64,000 nucleotides of DNA from NCBI GenBank assembly GCA_903847585.1, contig CAINEC010000048.1, positions 24,189 to 88,188 of the forward strand, in the 5' to 3' direction. The notes under the pieces are model-generated. The model made no database searches and was not told the origin of the DNA. It saw nothing but the letters and a program-made list of their open reading frames with translations. The translations under genes were made by a program, and so were the position numbers. Positions 23,845 to 32,826 of this stretch are shown here, piece by piece; the first letter of the stretch is position 1; every line of letters starts with the position of its first letter. The stretch is from an uncultured Bacteroidota bacterium. GTDB lineage: Bacteria > Bacteroidota > Bacteroidia > AKYH767-A > OLB10.

Positions 23845-25020
23845 ATGAACGCATACATCGTAACAGGATATAGATCGGCAGTAGGGAAAGCACCGAAAGG
23901 GAAATTAAAGAATGTCAGACCTGATGATTTGGCAACAGCTGTTGTAAAGCATTTGATCAACTCACTTGATTCGTTTGACGTTAATTTGATTGAAGATGTT
24001 ATTGTAGGTAACGCAACGCCAGAAGCAGAGCAAGGATTAAATATTGGCCGTATGATTTCATTAATGGGATTAAATACGGTCAAGGTACCAGGAATGACAG
24101 TGAATCGTTATTGCGCATCAGGATTAGAAACCATTGCCATTGCAGCTGCAAAAATAAATGCAGGACTGTCAGATTGTATTCTTGCTGGTGGTGTTGAATG
24201 TATGTCGCCAATTCCATTTGGAGGTTGGAGAATCGTTCCTAACTACGAAGTAGCTAAAACAAATCCTGAATACTATTGGGGAATGGGATTGACTGCAGAA
24301 GCAGTTGCGAAAGAATATAACGTATCACGCGAAGATCAAGATATATTTTCTTTTAATAGTCATCAGAAGGCTGTTAATGCAATTACGACAGGAAAATTTA
24401 AATCGCAGATTACACCTATTCACGTAGAAGAACTTTTTTTAGATGCAAACTACAAGCAACAAAAAGCCTCTTTCACTTTTGATGTAGATGAAGGTCCTCG
24501 AGCAGACACTTCAATTGAAAAATTAAACTCATTAAAACCAGTTTTTGATGCGCAAGGATGTATCACTGCGGGTAATTCATCACAAACATCAGACGGTGCA
24601 GCATTCGTATTAGTGGTATCAGAAAAGTTTTTAAAAGAACATAATCTTGCTCCAAGACTTCGTTTTGTCAATTATGCTGTAGCTGGTGTAGAGCCACGTA
24701 TTATGGGCATCGGACCTGTTGAAGCGATTCCGATGGTATTAAAAAAATCAGGATTGACCTTAAACGATATTAATCTGATTGAATTGAATGAAGCCTTTGC
24801 ATCACAATCATTAGCAGTAATGCGTAAGCTTGATATCAATCAGGAAATTGTAAATGTTAACGGAGGTGCGATAGCGTTAGGTCATCCTCTTGGTTGTAGC
24901 GGTGCAAAACTAACCGTGCAATTGATGAATGAATTAGAGGCGAGAAATCATAGATATGGAATGGTGACTATGTGCGTAGGTACAGGTCAAGGTGCAGCAG
25001 GAATTTTTGAAAAAGTATAA
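23845..25020 (+). CDS. Acetyl-CoA C-acyltransferase (thiolase, FadA-like)
   Basis: 391 aa; [54 protein letters not shown]. Confidence 0.96.
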   Translation: MNAYIVTGYRSAVGKAPKGKLKNVRPDDLATAVVKHLINSLDSFDVNLIEDVIVGNATPEAEQGLNIGRMISLMGLNTVKVPGMTVNRYCASGLETIAIAAAKINAGLSDCILAGGVECMSPIPFGGWRIVPNYEVAKTNPEYYWGMGLTAEAVAKEYNVSREDQDIFSFNSHQKAVNAITTGKFKSQITPIHVEELFLDANYKQQKASFTFDVDEGPRADTSIEKLNSLKPVFDAQGCITAGNSSQTSDGAAFVLVVSEKFLKEHNLAPRLRFVNYAVAGVEPRIMGIGPVEAIPMVLKKSGLTLNDINLIELNEAFASQSLAVMRKLDINQEIVNVNGGAIALGHPLGCSGAKLTVQLMNELEARNHRYGMVTMCVGTGQGAAGIFEKV

Positions 25021-25029
25021 AATTCGATT

Positions 25030-25902
25030 ATGCCTTTAAAAGAGCAATGGATAATTTTAATCAGCACGCCCATTTACTTATTGGTGATTGCTGCTGAAAT
25101 TATTTTAAGCAATATTAAATTAAGGAAATACTACTCTGTTAAAGAAACAATTCTGAATGTTTACTTAAGTGTTTTAAATGCCAGCATCGATATTTTATTT
25201 AGAGTTGTTTATGTTGGTGTTCTATTATGGTTTTACGAGCACCGTATCATTGAAAACTGGACAAGTCCCCTACTCTATTGGATAGCAATTTTTATTGCTG
25301 AAGATTTTATGTATTACTGGGAACATCGTTTTGATCATCAAATACGGTTGTTTTGGGCGGTACATGTTACACATCATTCATCAGAAGAATTTAATCTAAC
25401 AACAGGATTTCGATCATCGGTATTTCAACCAATTTATCGTTTCATTTATTTTATTCCATTAGCGTTATTAGGTTTTTCTCCGTTGGACATCATTTTTGTT
25501 TATGCTGCTACGCAGATTTACGGCATCCTAGTACACACACAATTCATTGACAAGATGCCAGCTTGGTTTGAATCTGTATTTGTTAGTCCTTCGCACCATC
25601 GAGTACATCACGCAAGTAATGTAAAATATCTCGATAGAAATATGGGGATGGTGTTAATTATATGGGATAAATTATTTGGCACCTTCGAAAAAGAAACGAA
25701 GGATGAAAAAATTGTTTACGGCTTGACGAAACCGTTAGATGAAAAACATCATCCTATAAAAATAGTTACCCACGAATGGCAGTCCATTTGGAACGATTTA
25801 AACAAACCTGTAGGATTATCAACTAAATTAAAATATTTGTTTATGCCTCCAGGATGGAGTCATGATGGGAGCACAAAAACATCTGACCAATTACGCGCTT
25901 AA
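25030..25902 (+). CDS. Sterol desaturase / fatty acid hydroxylase family membrane protein
   Basis: His clusters EDFMYYWEHRFDH, HVTHHSSEEFN, SPSHHRVHHASN; hydrophobic N-terminus. Confidence 0.92.
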   Translation: MPLKEQWIILISTPIYLLVIAAEIILSNIKLRKYYSVKETILNVYLSVLNASIDILFRVVYVGVLLWFYEHRIIENWTSPLLYWIAIFIAEDFMYYWEHRFDHQIRLFWAVHVTHHSSEEFNLTTGFRSSVFQPIYRFIYFIPLALLGFSPLDIIFVYAATQIYGILVHTQFIDKMPAWFESVFVSPSHHRVHHASNVKYLDRNMGMVLIIWDKLFGTFEKETKDEKIVYGLTKPLDEKHHPIKIVTHEWQSIWNDLNKPVGLSTKLKYLFMPPGWSHDGSTKTSDQLRA

Positions 25903-25933
25903 TTAAACAAAAAATAAGTTTAATCTTTTTCTT

Positions 25934-27199
25934 ATGCAGCATTCGAAATCAATTGCAAAAAAAATACAATCTTATTGGGAAAAAATAGGACCTGGGTTGG
26001 TTACTGGTGCAAGTGATGATGATCCTTCTGGAATTGCGACCTACTCTCAAGCGGGAGCTGCATTCGGACTAAAAACATTGTGGACAGCAATTATAGCATT
26101 CCCTTTGATGGCTGTTATTCAACAAATGTGTGCAAGAATAGGATTGGTTACATCTCAAGGATTAACTGGTACTTTAAAGAAAAATTATCCACGTTGGGTT
26201 TTGTATTTAATGTTGCTATTCAGTTTCCCTGCGATTGTACTAAACATTGGAGCTGATATAGCTGGAATGGGAGCCGTTGGAAATTTATTATTCCCTTCTA
26301 TTGATCAAAATTATTTTTCGGTACTATTCACCGTTATATTGCTCGTAATGATTATTTATTTGCCCTATCAACGTATTGCATCTATTTTGAAGAATCTATG
26401 CGTTGTGATGTTGGTTTACTTTATTGTTCCATTTTTATTCAAGCAAGATGTTGTTGCTATTATCAAATCTACTTTAATTCCAACTGTGGAATGGAACAAA
26501 GAGTACATCGCTGTGATAGTTGGAATTTTAGGAACTACCATTTCTCCTTATTTATTTTTCTGGCAAGCATCTGTTGAAGTTGAAGAAATGAAGAGTCGGA
26601 AAAAGCATTTAATGGTCAACAAGAAAATAATTCACGAGATGAAGAATGATGTTGATTTTGGAATGGCGGTATCGGGATTTGTGATGTACTTTATCATTTT
26701 GACTACAGGTAGTGTTTTATTCCCAGCAGGCGTAACACAAATTGATACAGTTGAACAAGCTGCATTAGCATTAAAACCGTTAGCGGGCAACATGACCTAT
26801 TTATTATTTGCCATTGGTGTGATTGGAACGGGATTGATTGCAATTCCTGTATTAAGCGGATCACTATCGTATATTTTTACAGAGACTTTTGGATGGGAAC
26901 AAGGTTTAGATAAAAAGTTCCATGAAGCGAAAGGCTTTTATGTCATCATAGCTATTTCACTTTTAGTAGGATTGTCGCTTAATTACGTTGGACTTTCACC
27001 TATACAAGCACTTATTTATACTGCTATACTGTATGGCATCACTGCTCCTGTTTTAATAGGAATCATCTTACACATCTCGAATAACAAAACGGTGATGGGT
27101 AAATTCACGAATGATAGAAAGTCGAACGTTTTAGGATTAACTGCGCTGATTATAATGAGTGCAGCTGCGGGATTACTCATCTATTTTCAATTTAATTGA
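25934..27199 (+). CDS. Nramp-family divalent metal transporter, divergent clade
   Basis: GPGLVTGASDDDPSGIATYSQAGAAFGLKTLW TM1 region and GILGTTISPYLFFWQASVEVEEMK TM6 region; ~11 TM segments. Confidence 0.88.
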   Translation: MQHSKSIAKKIQSYWEKIGPGLVTGASDDDPSGIATYSQAGAAFGLKTLWTAIIAFPLMAVIQQMCARIGLVTSQGLTGTLKKNYPRWVLYLMLLFSFPAIVLNIGADIAGMGAVGNLLFPSIDQNYFSVLFTVILLVMIIYLPYQRIASILKNLCVVMLVYFIVPFLFKQDVVAIIKSTLIPTVEWNKEYIAVIVGILGTTISPYLFFWQASVEVEEMKSRKKHLMVNKKIIHEMKNDVDFGMAVSGFVMYFIILTTGSVLFPAGVTQIDTVEQAALALKPLAGNMTYLLFAIGVIGTGLIAIPVLSGSLSYIFTETFGWEQGLDKKFHEAKGFYVIIAISLLVGLSLNYVGLSPIQALIYTAILYGITAPVLIGIILHISNNKTVMGKFTNDRKSNVLGLTALIIMSAAAGLLIYFQFN

Positions 27200-27272
27200 G
27201 TAGTGTTCGAAAATAAGATTTCATTTTTCTAATGATTTGCGAATATTACTCCGTACCTTGCAAAAAAATTAA

Positions 27273-27713
27273 ATGGCAAAATCGAGCAGTACATCTACTA
27301 AAAAAGATAGAGAAAAGCGAAAGCAAAAAGAGCGTAAAGAGAAACTTGAAAAAAGAGCAGATCGAAAAACAACAAAGGCAAAGACATTCGATGAAATGAT
27401 TGCTTATGTAGATGAATTCGGACGAATTTCTTCCACTCCACCTCCACAACGGCTACCTGTTGATCAGGACAGCATTGAAATATCAGTTACAAGACAATCA
27501 GAAAGCGAAGAAGAAACTGTTAAAACAGGAACTGTCTTTTCGTTTGATGAAGTAAAGGGATATGGATTTATCAAAGAAAGTATTACCAACGAAAGCATTT
27601 TTGTGCATTCATCAGCACTGAGCACTCCTATTAGACAAGGTAATAAAGTAACTTTTGAAGTTGACAAAGGAGATCGTGGATTTTTCGCAGTGAATGTAAA
27701 GCTAGCTGTATAA
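27273..27713 (+). CDS. Cold-shock-domain protein with long Lys/Arg-rich N-terminal extension
   Basis: KTGTVFSFDEVKGYGFIKESITNESIFVHSSALSTPIRQGNKVTFEVDKGDRGFFAVNVKLAV is a CSD; N-terminus KKDREKRKQKERKEKLEKRADRKTTKAK. Confidence 0.9.
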   Translation: MAKSSSTSTKKDREKRKQKERKEKLEKRADRKTTKAKTFDEMIAYVDEFGRISSTPPPQRLPVDQDSIEISVTRQSESEEETVKTGTVFSFDEVKGYGFIKESITNESIFVHSSALSTPIRQGNKVTFEVDKGDRGFFAVNVKLAV

Positions 27714-27746
27714 AACAATCTTTAATCAAACTATTAAAAAGTAAAA

Positions 27747-27776
27747 AGCCCATCTAGGTTAAAACCAGGATGGGCT
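27747..27776. terminator. Bidirectional terminator between two convergent cold-shock genes
   Basis: AGCCCATCTAGGTT AA AACCAGGATGGGCT stem with two mismatches, flanked by AAAAA on the left. Confidence 0.65.
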
Positions 27777-27797
27777 AGTGTTTATTAAAGAATTTTA

Positions 27798-27989
27798 TTA
27801 AGCGATTCTTACGTTAACTGCGTTTAAACCTTTTTTGCCATTCTCGACATCAAAAGTTACATTGTCATTTTCACGGATATCATCTTTTAAACCACTTACG
27901 TGTACAAAGATTTCTTCACCCGTTTCTGCATCTTTAATAAAACCAAATCCTTTTGTTGAATTAAAGAATTTAACTACTCCATTTTTCAT
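27798..27989 (-). CDS. Cold shock protein (CspA family)
   Basis: 63 aa; MKNGVVKFFNSTKGFGFIKDAETGEEIFVHVSGL. Confidence 0.97.
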   Translation of the reverse strand: MKNGVVKFFNSTKGFGFIKDAETGEEIFVHVSGLKDDIRENDNVTFDVENGKKGLNAVNVRIA

Positions 27990-28125
27990 TTTTGTTGTTT
28001 TTTAATAATTGAATGTCAAAGATACAACTAATTACGCTCGATAACCAATTAAAAAGCAATAAATATTTTGAAATTCAAACAATTACAAGATACTTATAGT
28101 AGTTTTCCCTCGTAAAACGAGTTTT

Positions 28126-28575
28126 TTAAGCATCAGGAATATTTGGCTCGACAAGGCATTTTAGCTTCTCTAACGACTCTTGCCAGCCTAAATAGCACAT
28201 TTCAACAGGAATAATAGCAGGAATTCCTTCTTGTGAAACGATGAGTTCAGTACCACATACAACCTCGCGCAATTCGATTCGGGTGATTATTTGTCCTGGC
28301 ATATTCGGATCTTCAAATTCATCAGTATAAACTAAAAGTTCATTGGGAATTATTTCGAGATATTCGCCACCAAAAGCATGACTATTACCTGTTGTGAAGT
28401 TAGTAAACGACATTTTATACTTCCCTCCCACTTTAAAATCCATTGTATGAACTTTACCTGTAAAACCGTTAGGAGGAATCCATGATGCCAATGCATCAGC
28501 ATCTGTTAATGCTTTATATACTTTTTCGGGGGTAGTTTTTAAGATACGATGGATAGAGATACCATTGCTTAACAT
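28126..28575 (-). CDS. SRPBCC / AHSA1-like domain protein
   Basis: IHRILKTTPEKVYKALTDADALASWIPPNGFTGKVHTMDFKVGGKYKMSF. Confidence 0.9.
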   Translation of the reverse strand: MLSNGISIHRILKTTPEKVYKALTDADALASWIPPNGFTGKVHTMDFKVGGKYKMSFTNFTTGNSHAFGGEYLEIIPNELLVYTDEFEDPNMPGQIITRIELREVVCGTELIVSQEGIPAIIPVEMCYLGWQESLEKLKCLVEPNIPDA

Positions 28576-28703
28576 AAAACAATTTTAAATTTAGCGAGTT
28601 ACATTTATAAATAATTTAGAACAACCAAAAGCATTTTCGAAATTAAAAAAATATTGATTATTGCCATCGTATTTGACAGCTTCTGCTAACCATATTTTTT
28701 GTG

Positions 28704-30140
28704 TTAATTTTTCACAATCTTCCCCTGCTTGACAACCCCAGATTTGCTCCTTAAATCATATAGATATACCCCACTAGACAAACTACTTGTATTTATTGAA
28801 GTTGAGGTATCAAATGAACCGCTGAGTACTTTTCTAAGGGCAATATCATATAAGTTTACTTGAACAAATTCATCTAACTCAAAATTTATGTATAATTCAT
28901 CATAAAAAGGATTCGGATAAACAACAATATTGTTATTTCGACTAACCTCATCAACCCCTGTAAGGCAATTAAAAAATGTGTTTGAATAATCGTATGAATC
29001 CACAAAATTTGGAAAACCAAAACCGCTAGTATGCCCTGCTAAACTAACAGCCGAATCATTGTAGTTACAAGCCACCCCTAAATTATTGGGATAATTAATA
29101 ACATCAAGATAAGTATTGACGCCGAAAGGCGATCTTGTCACATATATTTTTCCATTATTAGCTAATTGTAACCCCAAATAATTGTAGTTATTATTTGCAA
29201 TTTGTGTTTTAGATGCCATTACGGCATTAGGATTTCCGCCACCAGCATTTAAGTCGAATTGATAAATACCATTTCCGTTCAACCAACAGGCAATGTAGAG
29301 CTTTGTGTTATCGGGAGAAAATGAAACTCCATAGTAATTCCAATTTAAATTGGCCTGAATTGAAACACAATTGGTAACCATCCCTGAACCTTTATTGAAA
29401 TCAAAATATTCAGCGATTGAAGAACCATTGCCATTTACTATAGCAAGTTTTTCCCCATTGGGTGAAGCTTTTAGTTGGCCTATTGCTCCACCTGTGGCTA
29501 ATGGTGCAATCGGATGTGTAGAACCAACATGAGAAATTACAGTATCCGTAATGCCGGCTGCAGTTAAATGATATGAATAAAATGCATCTGAGAAGTATTT
29601 ATGTGTAATTATCCAGTAATCTATTCCATTGCTATGCCTGACAGCAGTTAATTTTTCTGATACGGTGTCGAGCAATAGAATATTTTTCTGATTTAATACG
29701 ATATCACCCAATCCATTGTCGAGACACATGTCTACAATTGAATACCTAAAGCCATATCGCAAATTATTTTGGTAAAAGGCGTCGGTTGTGAATACATAAA
29801 ACAGCTTACTACTTCCTGGTAGAGGAATAATAAGTGAAGATTGAGTAGATGACCAATGGCCAAGCAAACTATCTCCATTGGGCATTATTTGATGATTTCT
29901 ATTCCATATTTTACTACCATCCGAATAAAACAAAAGCGCTCCAGAACTATCAGACATAACTGCAGTGCCTTCCACACTAGCATCTGTTTGACCGTTTACT
30001 AACGTGATAGGATTACCTGTACTAAAATCTAATCCTACATGGTCACCAAAATACCAAACATTTCCCTGTTTCTGCGAAAAGCATAATGACGGAAATAAAA
30101 TCATAAGGAGCACAAATCTCATAACATTTAATTCAAGCAA
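28704..30140 (-). CDS. Secreted protein with T9SS type A sorting domain
   Basis: Signal peptide; beta-propeller-like repeats (SFSPDNTKLYIACW, QLKASPNGEKLAIVNG); C-terminal VYPNPFYDELYINFE...GVYLYDLRSKSGVVKQGKIVKN. Confidence 0.88.
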   Translation of the reverse strand: MLELNVMRFVLLMILFPSLCFSQKQGNVWYFGDHVGLDFSTGNPITLVNGQTDASVEGTAVMSDSSGALLFYSDGSKIWNRNHQIMPNGDSLLGHWSSTQSSLIIPLPGSSKLFYVFTTDAFYQNNLRYGFRYSIVDMCLDNGLGDIVLNQKNILLLDTVSEKLTAVRHSNGIDYWIITHKYFSDAFYSYHLTAAGITDTVISHVGSTHPIAPLATGGAIGQLKASPNGEKLAIVNGNGSSIAEYFDFNKGSGMVTNCVSIQANLNWNYYGVSFSPDNTKLYIACWLNGNGIYQFDLNAGGGNPNAVMASKTQIANNNYNYLGLQLANNGKIYVTRSPFGVNTYLDVINYPNNLGVACNYNDSAVSLAGHTSGFGFPNFVDSYDYSNTFFNCLTGVDEVSRNNNIVVYPNPFYDELYINFELDEFVQVNLYDIALRKVLSGSFDTSTSINTSSLSSGVYLYDLRSKSGVVKQGKIVKN

Positions 30141-30265
30141 TTATTTATTTCATTAGGCAATAAATGATATATAACATATTATGTTACCAAAGTTACTAAA
30201 ATTATAATTAAGCAATAAAAACCTAAGTATTAAAAACTGTAATTAGTTGCTTGAATCGATTAAAA

Positions 30266-30532
30266 TCATTTCTTTCTATTAAAAATTACATCACTTCGTA
30301 TATAAATATGATTCGATTTGAATATTGAAATATTGTGATAGGATTTTAATTCCGCAATGTTTGTTTCTCGATAATCCATCCACCAACATTTTATTTCAGG
30401 ACACCATTTGGCTTTAAATTCCAATTTGATTTCTGAATTTAATTTTTCATTGTATAAAAAATATAATAACCAAACTTGTTTATTTCGAATTAGGCCTGGA
30501 CGAACCAATATTTTTATCTTTGATTTCATCAA
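30266..30532 (-). CDS. Small protein resembling the N-terminal domain of Bacteroidota tyrosine recombinases (possible remnant)
   Basis: IKLEFKAKWCPEIKCWWMDYRETNIAELKSY resembles the RWxPexKCWyxPyt..n...Lk pattern of Bacteroidota integrase N-termini; the catalytic domain is absent. Confidence 0.5.
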   Translation of the reverse strand: MMKSKIKILVRPGLIRNKQVWLLYFLYNEKLNSEIKLEFKAKWCPEIKCWWMDYRETNIAELKSYHNISIFKSNHIYIRSDVIFNRKK

Positions 30533-30541
30533 ATAATTAAA

Positions 30542-31588
30542 TTATTTTTTTCTAGGTGAACTTCGTTTAATCCGACCCCTAGAAGTTATTTTAGGAGCTG
30601 CTTTTTTTGATTTTACTTTTTTAAAATGAAAAAGTGTATTCAATTTCTTTTGTAAAATTCTTTTATTAGGTAATTGTGTTTTGTAGGCTGCAACCAATGT
30701 TGGCGAAAGACTCCTGCTTAATGCGTACTCTACAACTTGCTGATCTTTATCTCTGCAGAGCAAGATACCCATACTAGGATTTTCATTTGGCTTTCTAACA
30801 TCACGGTCTAATGCTTCTAAATAAAAATTCATTTGACCAATATATGATGGCTTAAACTTATCCGATTTTAATTCGATTGCGACTAAACAGTGTAATGCTC
30901 TATGATAAAAAACTAAATCAATATAAAAATCGGCATTACCAACTTGTAATTTATATTCTTCACCAATAAAAACGAAGTCTTTTCCAAGTTCAAGAATAAA
31001 GTTTTTCATTTGCTCCAGAAGTCCACGTTGTAAATCACTTTCATTATGCGTATCAGGCAAGTTTAGAAACTCGAATACATAAGTATCTTTAAAAGTATTT
31101 TTTAGCCTATTTTGAGTTTCTCTCAACACTGTTGAGAGTTTTGAATTTCCTATCATTGTGCGCTCGTAAAGACTAGCAGATATTTGCCTATCAAGCTCTC
31201 TAAAACTGAAACTTTCTTTTATAGTTAATTTCAAATAAAACTCTCTTTCTTCGACGGACTTACATCGAGAAAATATGGTTAAATTATGAGACCAACTAAT
31301 TTCTCTAAACAGTGTTGAGAGTTTTGGAAAATCTTTGTAAGTATCATAAAACTGCTTCATCCGCCAGAGATTTTTATCTGAAAAACCTTTAGCTTCAGGT
31401 TCACTATTTTGAATATATTCGGCAAGTTCTACTACCACCCCATCGCCCCATTCGGCTTTTTGTATTTTATTACTAATGTATTCACCAATGCTCCAATAGA
31501 GATTAATCATCTCTGTATTGACCGCCTTTATAGCATTTTTGCGAGCTGATCTTATTAATCGTACTACTTGTGAAAATTGTTTATTCAT
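30542..31588 (-). CDS. DUF1016 / YhcG-type PDDEXK nuclease domain protein
   Basis: MNKQFSQVVRLIRSARKNAIKAVNTEMINLYWSIGEYISNKIQKAEWGDGVVVELAEYI and FYIDLVFYHRALHCLVAIELKSDKFKPSYIGQMNFYLEALD nuclease motif. Confidence 0.93.
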   Translation of the reverse strand: MNKQFSQVVRLIRSARKNAIKAVNTEMINLYWSIGEYISNKIQKAEWGDGVVVELAEYIQNSEPEAKGFSDKNLWRMKQFYDTYKDFPKLSTLFREISWSHNLTIFSRCKSVEEREFYLKLTIKESFSFRELDRQISASLYERTMIGNSKLSTVLRETQNRLKNTFKDTYVFEFLNLPDTHNESDLQRGLLEQMKNFILELGKDFVFIGEEYKLQVGNADFYIDLVFYHRALHCLVAIELKSDKFKPSYIGQMNFYLEALDRDVRKPNENPSMGILLCRDKDQQVVEYALSRSLSPTLVAAYKTQLPNKRILQKKLNTLFHFKKVKSKKAAPKITSRGRIKRSSPRKK

Positions 31589-31732
31589 ATTTTAAAAATT
31601 ACTACTACCAAGCCGATGAAAAACGAGCTTGTATTTTCTTGCAAATAAAATTTAAAATAATCAAAATAGCCGTTTGCAAACGTTTAGTTATTAACGAATC
31701 AAGAATTAATAAAATCGGGTTAAACGAAAAAC

Positions 31733-32719
31733 CTAATCCTGATGAGCGGCCCTGCTAAGTCGATCGTTAATGGCAATGCCTAAGTTAATTGATGGTAATA
31801 AAACGGCAAAAATCTCCTTCACATTATCATCCGTATCCAACTTTCGAAGGAAAGAAAATAGGTTAGATGCCGCTTCTTTATAATTGCCAATTGGAGATAA
31901 ATTAAATAGCTGTGCATGTGTTGTTTTTTCAAAATCGCCGAAAACAATTAAAGCGGAATGATTAGTTAAATCATTAAAATTATGATTGCTCGAAATAATT
32001 TTTAAAGGCTTGGTTGGTGCATAATGACTCTTTAACATGCCAGGCGCTTTAGGGTCAGAAGAAGAATTTACTTCTACTTTAATCTCTCCACACACATTGC
32101 GTATATCCTCAAGCGTTAGTCCGCCTAAACGATAAACTATTGGCAACTCACCTTCAAAACCAACAATGGTACTCTCCACTCCAATATCACAAGAACCGCC
32201 GTCAAGAATCATTGGTATTCTATTTTGGAGCTGATCAAAGACATGTTGTGATGTAGTAGGACTAATATATCCGAAAGGATTGGCACTCGGTGCCGCTAAT
32301 GGAAAATCAAGTTTACTCAACAATTGCAAAGTCAAAGAATGATTCGGCATACGAATACCAACTGTGTCTAATCCAGAAGTCACTTCATCAGGAATACAAT
32401 TTTGCTTAGGCAGAACCACTGTTAATGGTCCTGGCCAAAAAGAATCCATCAATTTTTGAGCGTTAATAGGTATATGAGATGCATAACGATTTACATCTGA
32501 TTTGTTACCAATATGAACAATCAATGGATCAAATGAAGGACGTTGCTTCGCATTAAAAATCTCAACAACAGCTGTTTTATCAAGGGCATTGGCGGCTAAT
32601 CCATAAACCGTTTCTGTAGGTATTGCTACAAGTTGTCCACGGTTTAATAAATCAGCTGCTTCCTCTATTGATGATGAAATTTTTGTTTCCACAAGGCTAA
32701 AATAAGCAATGTCAATCAA
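31733..32719 (-). CDS. L-threonylcarbamoyladenylate synthase (Sua5/YciO/YrdC family)
   Basis: GQLVAIPTETVYGLAANALDKTAVVEIFNAKQRPSFDPLIVHI and a C-terminal Sua5 domain (APGMLKSHYAPTKPL). Confidence 0.95.
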   Translation of the reverse strand: MIDIAYFSLVETKISSSIEEAADLLNRGQLVAIPTETVYGLAANALDKTAVVEIFNAKQRPSFDPLIVHIGNKSDVNRYASHIPINAQKLMDSFWPGPLTVVLPKQNCIPDEVTSGLDTVGIRMPNHSLTLQLLSKLDFPLAAPSANPFGYISPTTSQHVFDQLQNRIPMILDGGSCDIGVESTIVGFEGELPIVYRLGGLTLEDIRNVCGEIKVEVNSSSDPKAPGMLKSHYAPTKPLKIISSNHNFNDLTNHSALIVFGDFEKTTHAQLFNLSPIGNYKEAASNLFSFLRKLDTDDNVKEIFAVLLPSINLGIAINDRLSRAAHQD

Positions 32720-32826
32720 TCAGGCGAAGGGTTCATTTTTAATGCTAATAAGTATCACACTATTTTGACAACTAAATCTTGTTAATCATCGTAGTAATGT
32801 GCAGTTTTGTTTAAAATTTTACATCC

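Noticed and set aside
30542-31588. DUF1016 nuclease as part of a restriction-modification or defence island
   Set aside because: No methyltransferase, specificity subunit or known defence partner is adjacent; the only linked odd gene is the integrase-like fragment.
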